Assembly: GCA_026874595.1 (NCBI GenBank)
Contig: CM049318.1
Coordinates: 61,106,250 to 61,170,249, forward strand
Source of the DNA: Sipunculus nudus
Lineage: Eukaryota > Annelida > Sipuncula > Golfingiida > Sipunculidae
Length of the DNA stretch: 64,000 nt
Direction: 5' to 3'
The position numbers and the translations under genes were made by a program. Of this stretch, positions 41,501 to 49,161 are shown one piece after another. The notes under the pieces were generated by a model, which was given only the letters and a program-made list of their open reading frames with translations, made no database searches and was not told the DNA's origin. Position 1 is the first letter of the stretch. Each line of letters starts with the position of its first letter.

Positions 41501-43310
41501 CAAACAGATTAAAATAGGGTATCTTGTTGGAAGTTCGACAAACCAGACTTTTGCGAACGTCGTTTCTACAAAGCACATATATGCAACCACGTTCCTTGGG
41601 TTACATGGCATTTTTCTGTTTGTTAACATTGGCGCATTTACTTTGTTTACAAACAGTTTTTAGATAAACAAGCTCGCCAGAAGGGCGTTTTAAGCAATTC
41701 TCTAAACAGGAATCACCTACAGTTCATTCATATGTTCGAAGAGTAAACAACAAATCACATAAACTCTATAGAAAAGGAAAGGGAATAGCTGACTTTAATA
41801 TCAGTTTTATATTTATTTATTTTGATAATGAAGGCTGCTTTAAATATCTGCCGTACAAGAAGTAACTGGTATCGCAAAAAGCAAAATTTCATTAGAACAA
41901 AACAGTGGATGCTGGTGTTACAGATGGCACAGCCTGTACACAACTTCAACACCGACTCAACCGCCGATGAACCCCCTAAATCTAATTGCAGCACCACAAC
42001 ACTGGTGCGCCCGGTTATCATTAAAACCTTTTCACGAGCCTGGCTGCGAAGTTGGCGGATCTTCTGGTGGGTCTGGATATCTTTGAAGAGCGCTTTTGTA
42101 ATGAACAGACACTTTTATGTGCCAGTGGTTCCAGGAAGAGAAGGCGCCAGATCATTTTGCCAAGAATTTAACCATCAGCAGGTTCTGTGGTTCACTTTTT
42201 TATTCGCGGAACTATCAAATTTGTGATATTCGCGAAAGTGAAATAATCGCGTAAATGAGACCTTCATGAAAAAGACAGCTCATCTATACAGGTGAGCCAT
42301 CATTTATAAAACAAGCCTCACTGGCATGTTATGTATGGAATGCACGCGACCATTGCCTGTAGGTTTTAAAGTCAAAGGGATAAAGATTTATATTATAAAT
42401 AATAACATATTTTATGTTACCTGTAAAACAAATATAGATAATATCAGCTCTTCATATATTCTGCCTACAGCGAACAAAAAATTGTACTCGTCATGGGTCC
42501 TCGTTAGATTGCTACGATTGAGTGGGCATATATATCAGATAACGTAATGATAGCTACACTGTGTATGGGTAACTGTATGGTAAGATCGCGAAAATAGGAT
42601 CCTCGCGAAAAAAAGGAAAAAAGAAAATAGCGAAATATTAGCCTCGCGAATTTAAATTAAACCGGAGTATAATGGGTGCTACAGACGCCGTCCACCAACA
42701 GGTATACAAGACAGAATGCAGCATGGTCCGCCCACCAGTAGGGATAAAGGACATGGTACTACAGGGTCCGCCCCGCAGTAAGGATACGGGACTGCAAGGG
42801 CGGATCGAGGATTTAGGAAAAGGAGGGGTCCAACCCAGGTGGACTAATGACAAAGCCTAAAAAAAGGTCCCCAGGTCCAAAAAAGGGGAATCCAGGCCGA
42901 AAAGTTGGTCTGAACACTTAAAAAAGGCTTGCGGCTGCTGAAAAAAAGGGGGGGCGGACCCCCTGGACCCTCCCCCTGGATCCGCTTCTGGACAGGGTGC
43001 TACAGGGTTCGCCCACCAACAGATATACAGAACAGGGTGCTAAAGGGTTCGCCCACCACCAGATATACAGAACAGTGTGCTACAGGGTTCGCCCACCAAC
43101 AGATATACAGAACAGGGTGCTGCAGGGACCGCCTACCAGTAGGGGTACAGCATAGCCTGCTTCATTGTCCGCCTGTCACAGGAGAGTTATTACAGGTCTA
43201 TTTGCGGAACTGCCTCAAGAGTCCGACATCGAGAGATAGTCATGATAGAGTTTACATCAGGGGTCATCATAGAGAGATAACCGAAGTGAGATATTCTCCG
43301 GTATGCACAG

Positions 43311-43364
<54 letters not shown>

Positions 43365-45984
43365 ACGCACACCTGTATGCAAAAAAAAAAGAAAAAACAG
43401 ACAGATAGTTACACGTATATAAGGATGTTTCAACTGAACAAATTACAACTTGTACCCAAATCCCAACATAATTCATATTTGACAAGGAATCGTTATGCAG
43501 GCGGCCAATTTTCCCTGCATGCCGTGAAGGACTGAACGTTCCCAACCCACTCAGGAACAATAACTCCCCTAATGCGATACCAGACATAATAGCCCAATAT
43601 TCATCGTATAATAATGCATACAATGGACCATTCATACATAAACTAACACTACGTCCTTTCTTTTGAGTGTATAAGGTTGTTGCACAAGCACAAAGGTCTG
43701 GAAATATTACTTTGAAGAGTCAGCAGGTAATATATGTTTGTGCAGTCAAGTTAAAAAGCATTTCTATAGCTTTTGTGTATAGAAATTATGAATCTCAACC
43801 CCCCCCCCCCCCCACACACACATATACACACACAGCTGTTCTATGAAATCACCCTCCATTTGTTGAGTAATATGCACCCTGCACGGCCTTGGTCTTAATG
43901 TTGCTAACTCTCGTTCTAGGCTCAATATCCCGCCAGTGAAACCAATGCGTGTATTTTTATCACATGATTTTAATTCATAAATGTATCATTCAACATGGAT
44001 TTAATTATGTGCTTTTGATACGCACCACTTTCAAGAACTGTTTCATATTTTGAATCCTTCCTGCAAACTTCATGGCAAACTTCCATTTATTTCGACCAGT
44101 AAACTAACAAAATAACTCAATATATTTAGTACTGGAGCCCGCAGAACATTTTATTTGTGTATGTATATGTGTGGTCTTATAATAGTCTCACAAAACAAGG
44201 GCCTTACAGTGGATGAATACCCACGTTGTAATATCGAAAAGAAAAAAAAAAACGCATTTCGTGGTATATCCCGAGAAGCAATACAGCTCCAGCATTTCCT
44301 TGGCATGAAACATTACGAAGAGGTCCAAAGGTTATGTATTCGCGTCGAGTGATAACTGGCCATATTTCGTGTCTGGCTTCTGGAATCTGCGCCTGGGAAG
44401 TGGAACTACACTTGCGTGATATTTATATACTCTGGAGCATGTAATAGCTATCAATACAGATCCAATATTCAAACAATCAGCCTAATGGTGACCGGTCATG
44501 TATATAAATGAGACCGGGACGAGAGCGACATCATTATATGTATATGGAAAGGTTTATATAAGGGGGGGGGGGGGGCAGCCTGGCACAGTTAAACAAGTGT
44601 ACTTAACATTAAAGACTTAACATTTACGTATGGGAATGTAAGTGGACTAAATTTTTTTTTTTGGAACTATAAGCCAATATTATTCTATTTCCAAATTTTT
44701 ATTTCGAAAAAGAGGGGACACGCACCCCCTTAATTCCACCCCTTTGAGCCAGGCAGGCCATTCTCTGAATTTGCTTCTTTATGGACTCGACTATACGTTG
44801 GTCCGGAAAATACCACTGTTATATATATCAGCATAGTAAAAGTGACATACAAACATTTAACAGGTATAGCTAGAGTTGGACGTGCAGTAAATGGCAGTAG
44901 CTGGAAGTATTATAAAATAATAAATTAAAGACTTTATTAGTATCATGTTACTACATAAACTACAAAAATGGGTGTGATATATTCGTAAACATAAATGTCC
45001 AGAAATGTATGTAATTTAGTCGTTTAGCCATACAATATATACGTCCTTGGAATACTTATTAATTTCGACAGTCGGATCGGATCCGATTCAACGAAATACT
45101 ATATATTCGCCCGAGGATTTCGAAAAAAAAAGGGATTTTTTTCTGGTGAAAAAAAGTCAAAAACGTTAGACTTGCCTCTAGGTCTTCGTGCTTAAATACA
45201 AATATATTCTTCAGTTATAAACTATATTGACTTCAAAAGGGACGCTTTGTGTTTACCTGAAGCACTGGTTCAGTTCAATAAGGTCATGTAGGCAGACATT
45301 TCCAAGTAAACAAAAAAAGGATTCTTATATTCTTAACATTGAAAATCACGATAGACAGGCACCTGATAAGATTCACGGCCGGGTTTTATTCTAGTTCACC
45401 AGTCCCGTATGTAGAGCGACACTGAATAAGAGGTGGAGCGCCAGTCTATTATCCAGCATACTGCTCCCATTGACGCCCACCCAAGCACAACAGTCATCGA
45501 AACCAAGTGCAATTATTGATTCATGAAAAACATTATTGGCATAGAAATCCTATAAGTAGGAATGAATAGCCATAACTGATTATGATAAATGATCTGACAC
45601 TGGCCCATATATTCTGGACCACACAAAGAAACGAGTTCATGTAGGTAGCGAAAAACCCGAATTTGTCGACCTCGCTTTTAGGGGATCCTTCCTATATCTG
45701 AATGTCTTAAATAAAGATCTATTGAACCTTTCATAAAAATAAGCAAAAGCTCATCGATCCCACGGTAAACAGACTGTCCGTTTTGTTAACATCTACGTGT
45801 TTTAACACGGGGGCGGGGGGGGGGGTAAAAATTGGCCGCCGATCGTTTCACACCACTAAAGTACTATATAAAAGCTTGAATATAAATATATATATATATA
45901 TTTATATATATATATATACACACATATAAACGTATATATATTATATATACCTATATGTGTGTATATATATATATATCAATCAAT

Positions 45985-46042
<58 letters not shown>

Positions 46043-48469
46043 GGGGAGATACAACATTAGGGCCTAATTAGAGCGATGGTGGCCTTTTTATAGGAAATAC
46101 ACGTCGGCGTCATTTTTTGTACATTGGGAGGTATTCTCGTATATCATCTCTATCATGTCAGTAATTATATCCAGCCCACACAGTCATGTTGTGAGTTATA
46201 GCTCTGTTGGATCATGACGTCACTGGATACAGCCACAGCTGTCCGTGGTGCATCGGTCCTATCTATGATCAAATTCCTGTCACTTTTTATTCACTTGAGT
46301 ACAACGTACCTAATCAACAAAGCTGCTACTTTTACTGTATTAAGCCAACTAACACTTGCATTCAATATACAAGAACACGTTATTTATATTGGTAAGAAAC
46401 AAATCGGATTTTTGGCATAATCAACAACTACGCAAATAACGGCTTAAATATCTCGAAATTCAGCGAATTGAAGTACTCGAATATTCGTTTCGATTTCAAT
46501 CTTTAGATTTAGCTAAACTTAAGACGTTACATTCCAATATTTTAAATAACAAAGCTATAATTTATATATACATGTAATAGACTTTGAATACCCTCCTCGC
46601 TAGCGCCAACTGCCGGCGATGAATGACATTCAGTGTTCGGGTCTGTTTTATTGACAAAATAGTATCATTTTGTTATATTTCAAATGATTAATGTAAATAT
46701 TCATCTTTATCCTGTCTAAATCTTTGGCCTATATTAAATTTCATTTGACAAAACTCGCTTTGCTGACAGCTATGCGCATGCTCGTAGAAAACGTATCACC
46801 AAATTACAGCAGTCTCTGCATATTAACCCCGTTATAATAATGCCTTATCATTGATAATTATCTCTTTATAGGTCGGCCAGTCATTACAGAATTGGTTTGT
46901 TGTAAATAAGGTGATCTGGGGGAAACTTGACAAGTTTTACTGTTATATCATCGTCCATAAATTGATAAATCATTATAATGTAGGACGCTCCACTTTCCTG
47001 TACATCTTATATGTTCAGCATCGCACTTGAAGTGTTCTACGTGGAGTCAAATATCTTAAACATGATTTCAGCCATGCAGGTATATGTACACATAATATGG
47101 TCCGAAAAATTAACTTTAGAATTTTTAACATGAATTTCCTATAAAAGCTTATCCTGGCATAATCCAGGGAAGGGGGGGGGGCACCATTGACTGTCCTCCA
47201 TCGAACGTTATCGACTTGCACTTCTTTTGTTCAAATATAAATATGAGATCAGCCCTTTGATCGACGCATATGTTGCACCAATTTTAATATACTGTAATTA
47301 AACAAACTAAACCTCAATAAAAAGATATATCCTTCTGCTACTCAGAGAGCAGCTATTAACTTGTAGATATTTGCTGTGTTACAGATTGAATCTTTAACCG
47401 GCCAGTAAAGTCTATACAACACCACTTCCTATAAGCCAATCAAAATTTTTAAAATTAAAAAGTTCCTGGAAACTATAAATACCATCATTTAACCTGAGAC
47501 ACGGATTTTTACAGCCATGTATTTAGGCATGCATGCAGAGGGAGAGCAAAATATTGTTTTTTTATTTCCGGTTCTCTATTAAAGTGTCAGGACTACTGTA
47601 TATTAATATAGAACAGCAGTTTTTATATAGTATACTGCAAAAACTGGAGAGGAAATACATATAATCATCATTTATATCCATCTGACCGTCAAATTGCAAG
47701 TCTGCAGGTGTCAGTGTACGTGGCGTGAAGCAAGCTTTACGATCGTGCTGCTTTATACCCACGAATACTTGGCCACTAGTTTCTGTTTGTATACTGAATT
47801 TTGACATACCGCATCGCTTCACACCTAGACGTGTTTTGATGCCTAGTTATAAACACACTGTACTTGTCATATCAGACACTGCTATAGTTAGTCACGCGTT
47901 TTACCTTATTGTTGGTGTATTTGTTGCAATTTTCGCGTTAAACCACACCAGGCGCATACACACACACATATTTATTTTTCGAAGACTTTTTGTCTTTTGA
48001 GTGCGTGTTTGTTTTCACGTGTATACATGTATATACAAACTCACACGAACACATATTTCTATTACTTTTCTGTCTGCAGTGTGCGTGTTTTTTTATCATA
48101 CACACAAACAAACTCGCACCCAAAGTCACGCATGAATATAATCACGTGATTTGTTTTGTCTTTCAGATGCTTCCTTGCTATGAACACGCACATCTTTTTA
48201 AACTGACCACTTACTAAACATTTTTATCGGTCGATCCCTATTCTCTTATTAAATAATAAGTCATATTATAATTCCACTTTATTCCCGCTTCAGTGGTAGT
48301 GTAACATAACCTATTATTTATTCGATTCCCTGAGTGGGCCGATTATGTAACCACCTCGGTTTAAAATCGTGTTATATGAGTTCCACACCGACCCGAATTT
48401 GTAGGATAAGGTCACAAATCGGAAGACGGAATCGTGCCGAATTCGTGCACGACAGCCATCTTAACTCAT

Positions 48470-48507
<38 letters not shown>

Positions 48508-49161
48508 TTGAAATATGATAAAAAAAGGTCTTACCTGTCTCCACAGGAGTTCACTGAACTGTTCCGTCATTAAAATTGATACTATTATGTGAACAACAGG
48601 CAAAAATACTCCGGTGCCGAGGGCGATGTAGAACTTGAATGGCAGGAATATATAAATAAATAACACGATTAATATGATCTCCCACACGCCATCTACCGGC
48701 AGCAGTTGTATTCCCGGTCGATCCCCCAGGTTGACGGGTAGTGAGATTCCGGCATAAATAAGACACAATGCAAAAATAATCCAGCTCACGATGAGGAGAC
48801 GAGATTCATTGAGCCACTTTGTGTGGAGATAAATCAACAGGCACACACAGGCTCCACTCTGTATAGCTAAGTAAATGCTTTGGACTGAGATTTGGTCACG
48901 GTAAACAAATCCGACGGTACATACACAGATTCCTAAAAGTATCAGTAAGACTAACACACACGATACCCAGGACCGCCGTATCTTGGAATCGTAACGGTAA
49001 AATAAAGCTTCTAGGTCTTCATTTTCGAAGCGATGTCTGTCGAGCGTTCGACAAGTTCGTCGGCGACGGTCGCGTGTCGTGGACGGGGACAGCGCGGCCG
49101 TTTCCTCCATCTTCCGGCTGTAGCTATCCTCTCCAATATCAGATGAATCCAGAGTATTCAT
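10424..49161 (-). CDS. Transmembrane adenylate cyclase (class III), whole gene, 21 coding exons
   Basis: The product converts ATP to cyclic AMP at a cell membrane, normally under G-protein control. Spliced by eye, the gene encodes about 1864 residues. These are an N-terminal tail (1-64), TM1-6 (about 65-275), a helical linker, C1 (about 297-478), C1b (to about 593), TM7-12 (about 604-792), C2 (about 809-1045) and a disordered tail (to 1864). The C1 metal aspartates D304 and D348 and R392 are present. In C2, K911, D989, N996 and K1035 are present, but the position of catalytic Arg1029 is L1000. The forskolin-pocket Leu and Ser of C2 are kept (CLRML, GSTY). Most family members have about 1050-1350 residues, so this one is long because of its tail. 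It looks closer to the AC2/4/7 and AC8 type than to AC9, which has GATY, but the subfamily is not resolved. All 20 introns are GT-AG with consistent phase, so it looks intact rather than a pseudogene. Confidence 0.95.
13270..13394 (-). CDS. Adenylate cyclase exon 20: C2 catalytic segment with altered arginine
   Basis: Two bases plus 41 codons. [20 protein letters not shown] carries the Asp equivalent to Asp1018 (residue 989). [14 protein letters not shown] follows. Aligned without gaps to the DIWGNTVNVASRM block of AC2, the Asn (1025 equivalent, residue 996) is kept. The catalytic Arg1029 is Leu (residue 1000, codon TTG) and the adjacent Trp is Phe. An Arg occurs three residues later. Confidence 0.95.
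13653..13770 (-). CDS. Adenylate cyclase exon 19: C2 helix
   Basis: This exon has 39 codons plus one base. It encodes [20 protein letters not shown], the helix between the GSTY strand and the next core strand, then VQLFLKA. The LRVG motif of relatives is replaced by LKAG across the exon junction. Confidence 0.94.
14327..14425 (-). CDS. Adenylate cyclase exon 18: C2 adenine-binding lysine
   Basis: This exon has 33 codons, phase 0. [19 protein letters not shown] contains the adenine-binding Lys equivalent to Lys938 (residue 911). It also contains the Ser equivalent to Ser942 of the forskolin site (GSTY), which AC9 lacks. Confidence 0.96.
14733..14879 (-). CDS. Adenylate cyclase exon 17: C2 first strand region
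   Basis: This exon has 49 codons, phase 0. [19 protein letters not shown] is the classical C2 signature (ELYxQSYDxVxVMFASIP). [14 protein letters not shown] includes the Leu equivalent to forskolin-pocket Leu912. As in other animal C2 domains, the two metal aspartates are absent here; they come from C1. Confidence 0.96.
15382..15501 (-). CDS. Adenylate cyclase exon 16: linker into C2
   Basis: Forty codons, phase 0. [20 protein letters not shown] and then [11 protein letters not shown] match the helix and the NVLPxHVAxHF block of C2. The frame runs directly from exon 15 and into exon 17. Confidence 0.95.
15821..15880 (-). repeat. tRNA-like fragment, possible SINE head
   Basis: Read on the minus strand, TTAAGGCGCGTTG, then CCTTAGACCGGAAGGTCCC and CCGAACCC resemble the D-loop, anticodon arm and T-arm of a tRNA-derived SINE head. 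No full cloverleaf can be closed, so I do not call a tRNA gene. It lies in an intron between exons 16 and 15. Confidence 0.3.
16131..16251 (-). CDS. Adenylate cyclase exon 15: TM12 and C2 entry
   Basis: One base plus 40 codons. [22 protein letters not shown] is TM12, followed by [16 protein letters not shown]. This matches the conserved GRQxEYxxRLDFLWK block leading into C2. The donor is GTTTGT. Confidence 0.95.
16926..17170 (-). CDS. Adenylate cyclase exon 14: extracellular loop, TM10 and TM11
   Basis: This exon has 81 codons plus two bases. [15 protein letters not shown] and [12 protein letters not shown] form a cysteine-containing loop expected to face outside. TM10 ([15 protein letters not shown]) and TM11 ([20 protein letters not shown]) follow. 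The loop has no N-x-S/T glycosylation sequon, although many mammalian cyclases are glycosylated in this half. Confidence 0.94.
18184..18511. repeat. Poly-C/(CA)n and (AAAT)n/(AT)n microsatellites
   Basis: A C-run leading into CA repeats (18184-18222) lies within 50 bases of the exon 13 donor. An AAAT and AT run lies at 18429-18511, just upstream of the exon 13 acceptor in transcription order. Confidence 0.9.
18272..18367 (-). CDS. Adenylate cyclase exon 13: TM9
   Basis: This exon has 32 codons, phase 0. [10 protein letters not shown] is followed by [19 protein letters not shown], similar to the RISLTIITTAIILMMAVFN segment of AC2. The donor chosen is GTCAGT after QVNV. The open frame runs on past it, but this site is the one that keeps phase with exon 14. 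Confidence 0.88.
18776..18860 (-). CDS. Adenylate cyclase exon 12: TM8
   Basis: One base plus 28 codons, almost entirely a hydrophobic helix ([20 protein letters not shown]). It ends in KLK at a consensus GTAAGT donor. Confidence 0.92.
19366..19463 (-). CDS. Adenylate cyclase exon 11: TM7
   Basis: This exon has 32 codons plus two bases. [11 protein letters not shown] matches the Y...D..F segment before the second membrane domain, and [17 protein letters not shown] is TM7. The TTTTTCAG acceptor and GTAACC donor are clear. Confidence 0.93.
20424..20522. repeat. (AT)n tract followed by GT-rich and poly-C
   Basis: About 57 bases of alternating A/T, then a short GT-rich stretch and a run of about 16 C. 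It lies in the intron about 50 bases from the exon 10 donor. Confidence 0.95.
20570..20702 (-). CDS. Adenylate cyclase exon 10: end of C1b before TM7
   Basis: One base plus 44 codons encode [17 protein letters not shown], which matches the conserved INRRIEQAIDVRS helix at the end of C1b in AC5/AC8-type enzymes. [14 protein letters not shown] follows. The donor GTGGGC is weaker than the others but is the only one keeping phase with exon 11. Confidence 0.9.
21223..21269 (-). CDS. Adenylate cyclase exon 9: 47-base C1b micro-exon
   Basis: This exon has only 15 codons plus two bases ([15 protein letters not shown]). It has a good TATTTCAG acceptor and GTAAGA donor. Including it joins exon 8 (phase 0) to exon 10 (which needs two preceding bases). 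Skipping it would break the frame, so it appears constitutive. Confidence 0.85.
22036..22090 (+). repeat. Short dispersed element, copy 2
   Basis: CTAGCGACACCTACTG followed by CACTGAGTGTTAAGG and TATATTTCAAATGA. The last part is also shared with the 46.6 kb copy. Confidence 0.55.
22215..22373 (-). CDS. Adenylate cyclase exon 8: C1b linker
   Basis: This exon has 53 codons, phase 0 at both ends. It encodes a basic, serine-rich stretch (RFASRSHGD) and [10 protein letters not shown], as expected for the poorly conserved regulatory C1b region. I cannot assign a specific binding motif. The exon is placed by its splice sites and by frame continuity with its neighbours. Confidence 0.85.
22842..22986 (-). 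CDS. Adenylate cyclase exon 7: end of C1
   Basis: One base plus 48 codons encode [19 protein letters not shown] and the final strand IDAFVVLAS. This corresponds to the HISxATLxxLNGxYxVE and ETYLI segments that close C1 in animal cyclases. The glycine codon shared with exon 6 gives EPGKV at the junction. The donor is GTATGT. Confidence 0.95.
23495..23653 (-). CDS. Adenylate cyclase exon 6: C1 core
   Basis: The layout is one base, 52 codons and two bases. [16 protein letters not shown] contains the phosphate-binding Arg equivalent to Arg484 (residue 392 here), followed by KRWQFDVWG. The stretch after the WG is divergent: [10 protein letters not shown] where most relatives have NDVTLANHME. Confidence 0.95.
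24148..24275 (-). CDS. Adenylate cyclase exon 5: C1 second metal aspartate
   Basis: This exon has 42 codons plus two bases. [19 protein letters not shown] carries the second magnesium aspartate (residue 348). Family members usually read GDCYY; here it is [16 protein letters not shown] follows and matches the PEPR/PEAR segment of animal cyclases. The GTACGT donor overlaps a short TACGTACGTA run. Confidence 0.95.
25004..25115 (-). CDS. Adenylate cyclase exon 4: C1 first metal-binding loop
   Basis: One base plus 37 codons encode [13 protein letters not shown] and then [14 protein letters not shown]. The Asp of FAD (residue 304) is the first magnesium-binding aspartate. Most family members read G-F-T after it; here the sequence is D-F-S-P, an unusual change inside the metal and phosphate loop. 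Splicing to exon 3 restores SILFADL. Confidence 0.95.
25116..27330 (-). other. Intron 3 (2.2 kb)
   Basis: Bounded by the exon 3 donor and exon 4 acceptor. Contains the AT microsatellite and no recognisable coding or RNA feature. Confidence 0.85.
26475..26533. repeat. (AT)n microsatellite
   Basis: Nearly 60 bases of uninterrupted alternating A/T in intron 3. Confidence 0.95.
27331..27449 (-). CDS. Adenylate cyclase exon 3: linker helix and C1 entry
   Basis: This exon has 39 codons plus two bases. It encodes [20 protein letters not shown], the conserved segment that precedes the cyclase fold (LLLSLLPAHIAMEMK in AC2). It ends in EEV, and the split serine codon is completed by exon 4. The acceptor is TTTGCAG and the donor GTAACA. 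Confidence 0.95.
27450..29137 (-). other. Intron 2 (1.7 kb)
   Basis: Bounded by the exon 2 donor and exon 3 acceptor. It includes a stretch with recurring GTCGTACG/CGTACGAC-like words (28210-28560) and the CCGATGT cluster at 28981-29060. Confidence 0.85.
28981..29060. repeat. CCGATGT cluster with hairpin ends
   Basis: CCGATGT or close variants recur six or seven times in 80 bases. CCCGATGTG near the start pairs with CACATCGGG at the end. The cluster lies about 80 bases inside the intron from the exon 2 donor. Confidence 0.7.
29138..29287 (-). CDS. Adenylate cyclase exon 2: TM6 and start of C1 linker
   Basis: This exon has fifty codons, phase 0 at both ends, an AATAG acceptor and a GTAAAA donor. 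It begins [15 protein letters not shown], which is TM6, and continues into the charged helical linker ([16 protein letters not shown]). That linker corresponds to the signalling helix between TM6 and C1 in animal cyclases (the TCNCIKSR region of AC2). Confidence 0.93.
29945..30062. repeat. Short degenerate tandem repeat
   Basis: Two related units of about 55-65 bases, CTTGACCTGTTGCAAATCAG... and TTGGCCTGTTGGCAAATCTG..., each end in a CAGTCTACCAAAGCTAT-like block. Confidence 0.6.
30722..31640 (+). repeat. Two direct copies of a ~448-bp unit, with repeat end
   Basis: Matching landmarks recur at a spacing of 447-448 bases: AACATTTG...AATTTGGTGATG at 30776 and 31223, and GCTGGCTCCTGCTG/GCTAGCTCCTGCCG at about 31108 and 31555. 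The unit ends in GGGCGACGGCGACGCGAC and CATAAGCTCACAG. That ending resembles one end of the AGCTCA-type repeats at 0.6-4.4 kb. Confidence 0.7.
32591..32632 (+). repeat. Tandem duplication of 19 bp
   Basis: GGAAAGCCTGACTAGAGTC occurs twice in direct succession. Confidence 0.9.
32950..32975. repeat. (TC)n microsatellite
   Basis: About 26 bases of alternating T/C with a single interruption. Confidence 0.9.
35484..35735 (+). mobile_element. GCCTCCGC-type dispersed element, copy A
   Basis: Starts ATTGCCTCCGTGAGGAAGG. Runs through TTCACAACATAATTCACGCAG, GGTGTGGATCCGGCACATG, then ACAAATGTACAGTCACTTATG and ATGAACCTGGAATATGG. It shares block order with 54350 and 62421. Confidence 0.7.
37913..37952. 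repeat. Solo hairpin of the AGCTCA-type repeat
   Basis: TTTAAGCTCATCTGACC and GGTGAGCTAAAT form the terminal hairpin seen at the start of the 0.6-4.4 kb elements, here without the body. Confidence 0.45.
42190..42670. repeat. Possible element with CGCGAAA-rich ends
   Basis: Left side TTATTCGCGG...ATATTCGCGAAAG and right side TCGCGAAAATAGG...CCTCGCGAATTTAA are approximately inverted. The boundaries are uncertain. Confidence 0.35.
42671..43170 (+). repeat. 40-bp minisatellite, interrupted
   Basis: Units of the type GGGTGCTACAGGGTTCGCCC ACCAACAGATATACAGAACA recur at a 40-base spacing. Four clear units run 42991-43150 and degenerate units run 42671-42794. The array is split by the hAT-like element at 42795-42990. 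Confidence 0.85.
42795..42990 (-). mobile_element. hAT-like MITE inside the minisatellite
   Basis: Starts CAAGGGCGGATCGAGG and ends as the reverse complement of CAGAAGCGGATCCAGG. It shares the ends and the interior (GGATTTAGGAAAAGG, GGGTCCAACCC) with the element at 56712-56917 in opposite orientation. CAGRRGCGGATCC ends fit hAT transposons. About 196 bases, no coding capacity. I could not establish an 8-base target duplication. Confidence 0.7.
43313..43362. repeat. (AT)n microsatellite
   Basis: About 50 bases of alternating A/T. It creates apparent YIYIYI-type peptides on both strands, which are not genes. Confidence 0.95.
43798..43832. repeat. Poly-C followed by (CA)n
   Basis: A C-run of about 15 followed by CA repeats, the same pattern as at 18184-18222. 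Confidence 0.9.
45883..46046. repeat. Compound TA/CA/TCAA/GA microsatellite
   Basis: About 160 bases made of interrupted TA runs, ACACAC, TCAATCAATCAA, another TA run and a GA run. Confidence 0.9.
46600..46660 (+). repeat. Short dispersed element, copy 3
   Basis: CTAGCGCCAACTGCCG, then CGATGAATGACATTCAGTG and TTCGGGTCTG. Same order of blocks as the 10.06 and 22.04 kb copies. Confidence 0.6.
48468..48508. repeat. (CA)n(TA)n next to the exon 1 donor
   Basis: A CA run followed by TA repeats that ends about 25 bases before the exon 1 donor on the plus-strand scale. Confidence 0.95.
48535..49161 (-). CDS. Adenylate cyclase coding exon 1: N-terminal tail and TM1-TM5
   Basis: This exon has 209 codons and ends in phase 0 at a GTAAGA donor. 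The start is the first in-frame ATG (MNTLDSS). The open frame continues upstream to a GTG, but no in-frame ATG lies there. Residues 1-64 are polar with a basic cluster (RDRRRR, residues 30-35). Five hydrophobic segments follow: TM1 near 65-87 (WVSCVLVLL), TM2 ([15 protein letters not shown]), TM3 ([17 protein letters not shown]), TM4 ([15 protein letters not shown]) and TM5 ([16 protein letters not shown]). The end, LLWRQ, matches the position just before TM6 in mammalian AC2. A CA/TA microsatellite lies about 25 bases inside the intron from the donor. An untranslated exon further upstream cannot be excluded. Confidence 0.9.

Larger units (their letters stand above)
29288..48534 (-). other. 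Intron 1 (19.2 kb), repeat-rich
   Basis: This single intron separates TM5 from TM6 and makes up about half of the gene. It holds a 448-bp direct repeat, a GCCTCCGC-type element, the hAT-like MITE within a minisatellite, and several microsatellites. Open frames such as 33340-33627 (95 codons) and 41822-42226 (134 codons) show no recognisable domain. Confidence 0.85.

Noticed and set aside
41822-42226. 134-codon open frame
   Set aside because: No family resemblance and located in intron 1. An open frame on the opposite strand overlaps it. It may be a decayed repeat.
43190-43408. Poly-YI peptides
   Set aside because: Translation of the (AT)n microsatellite.
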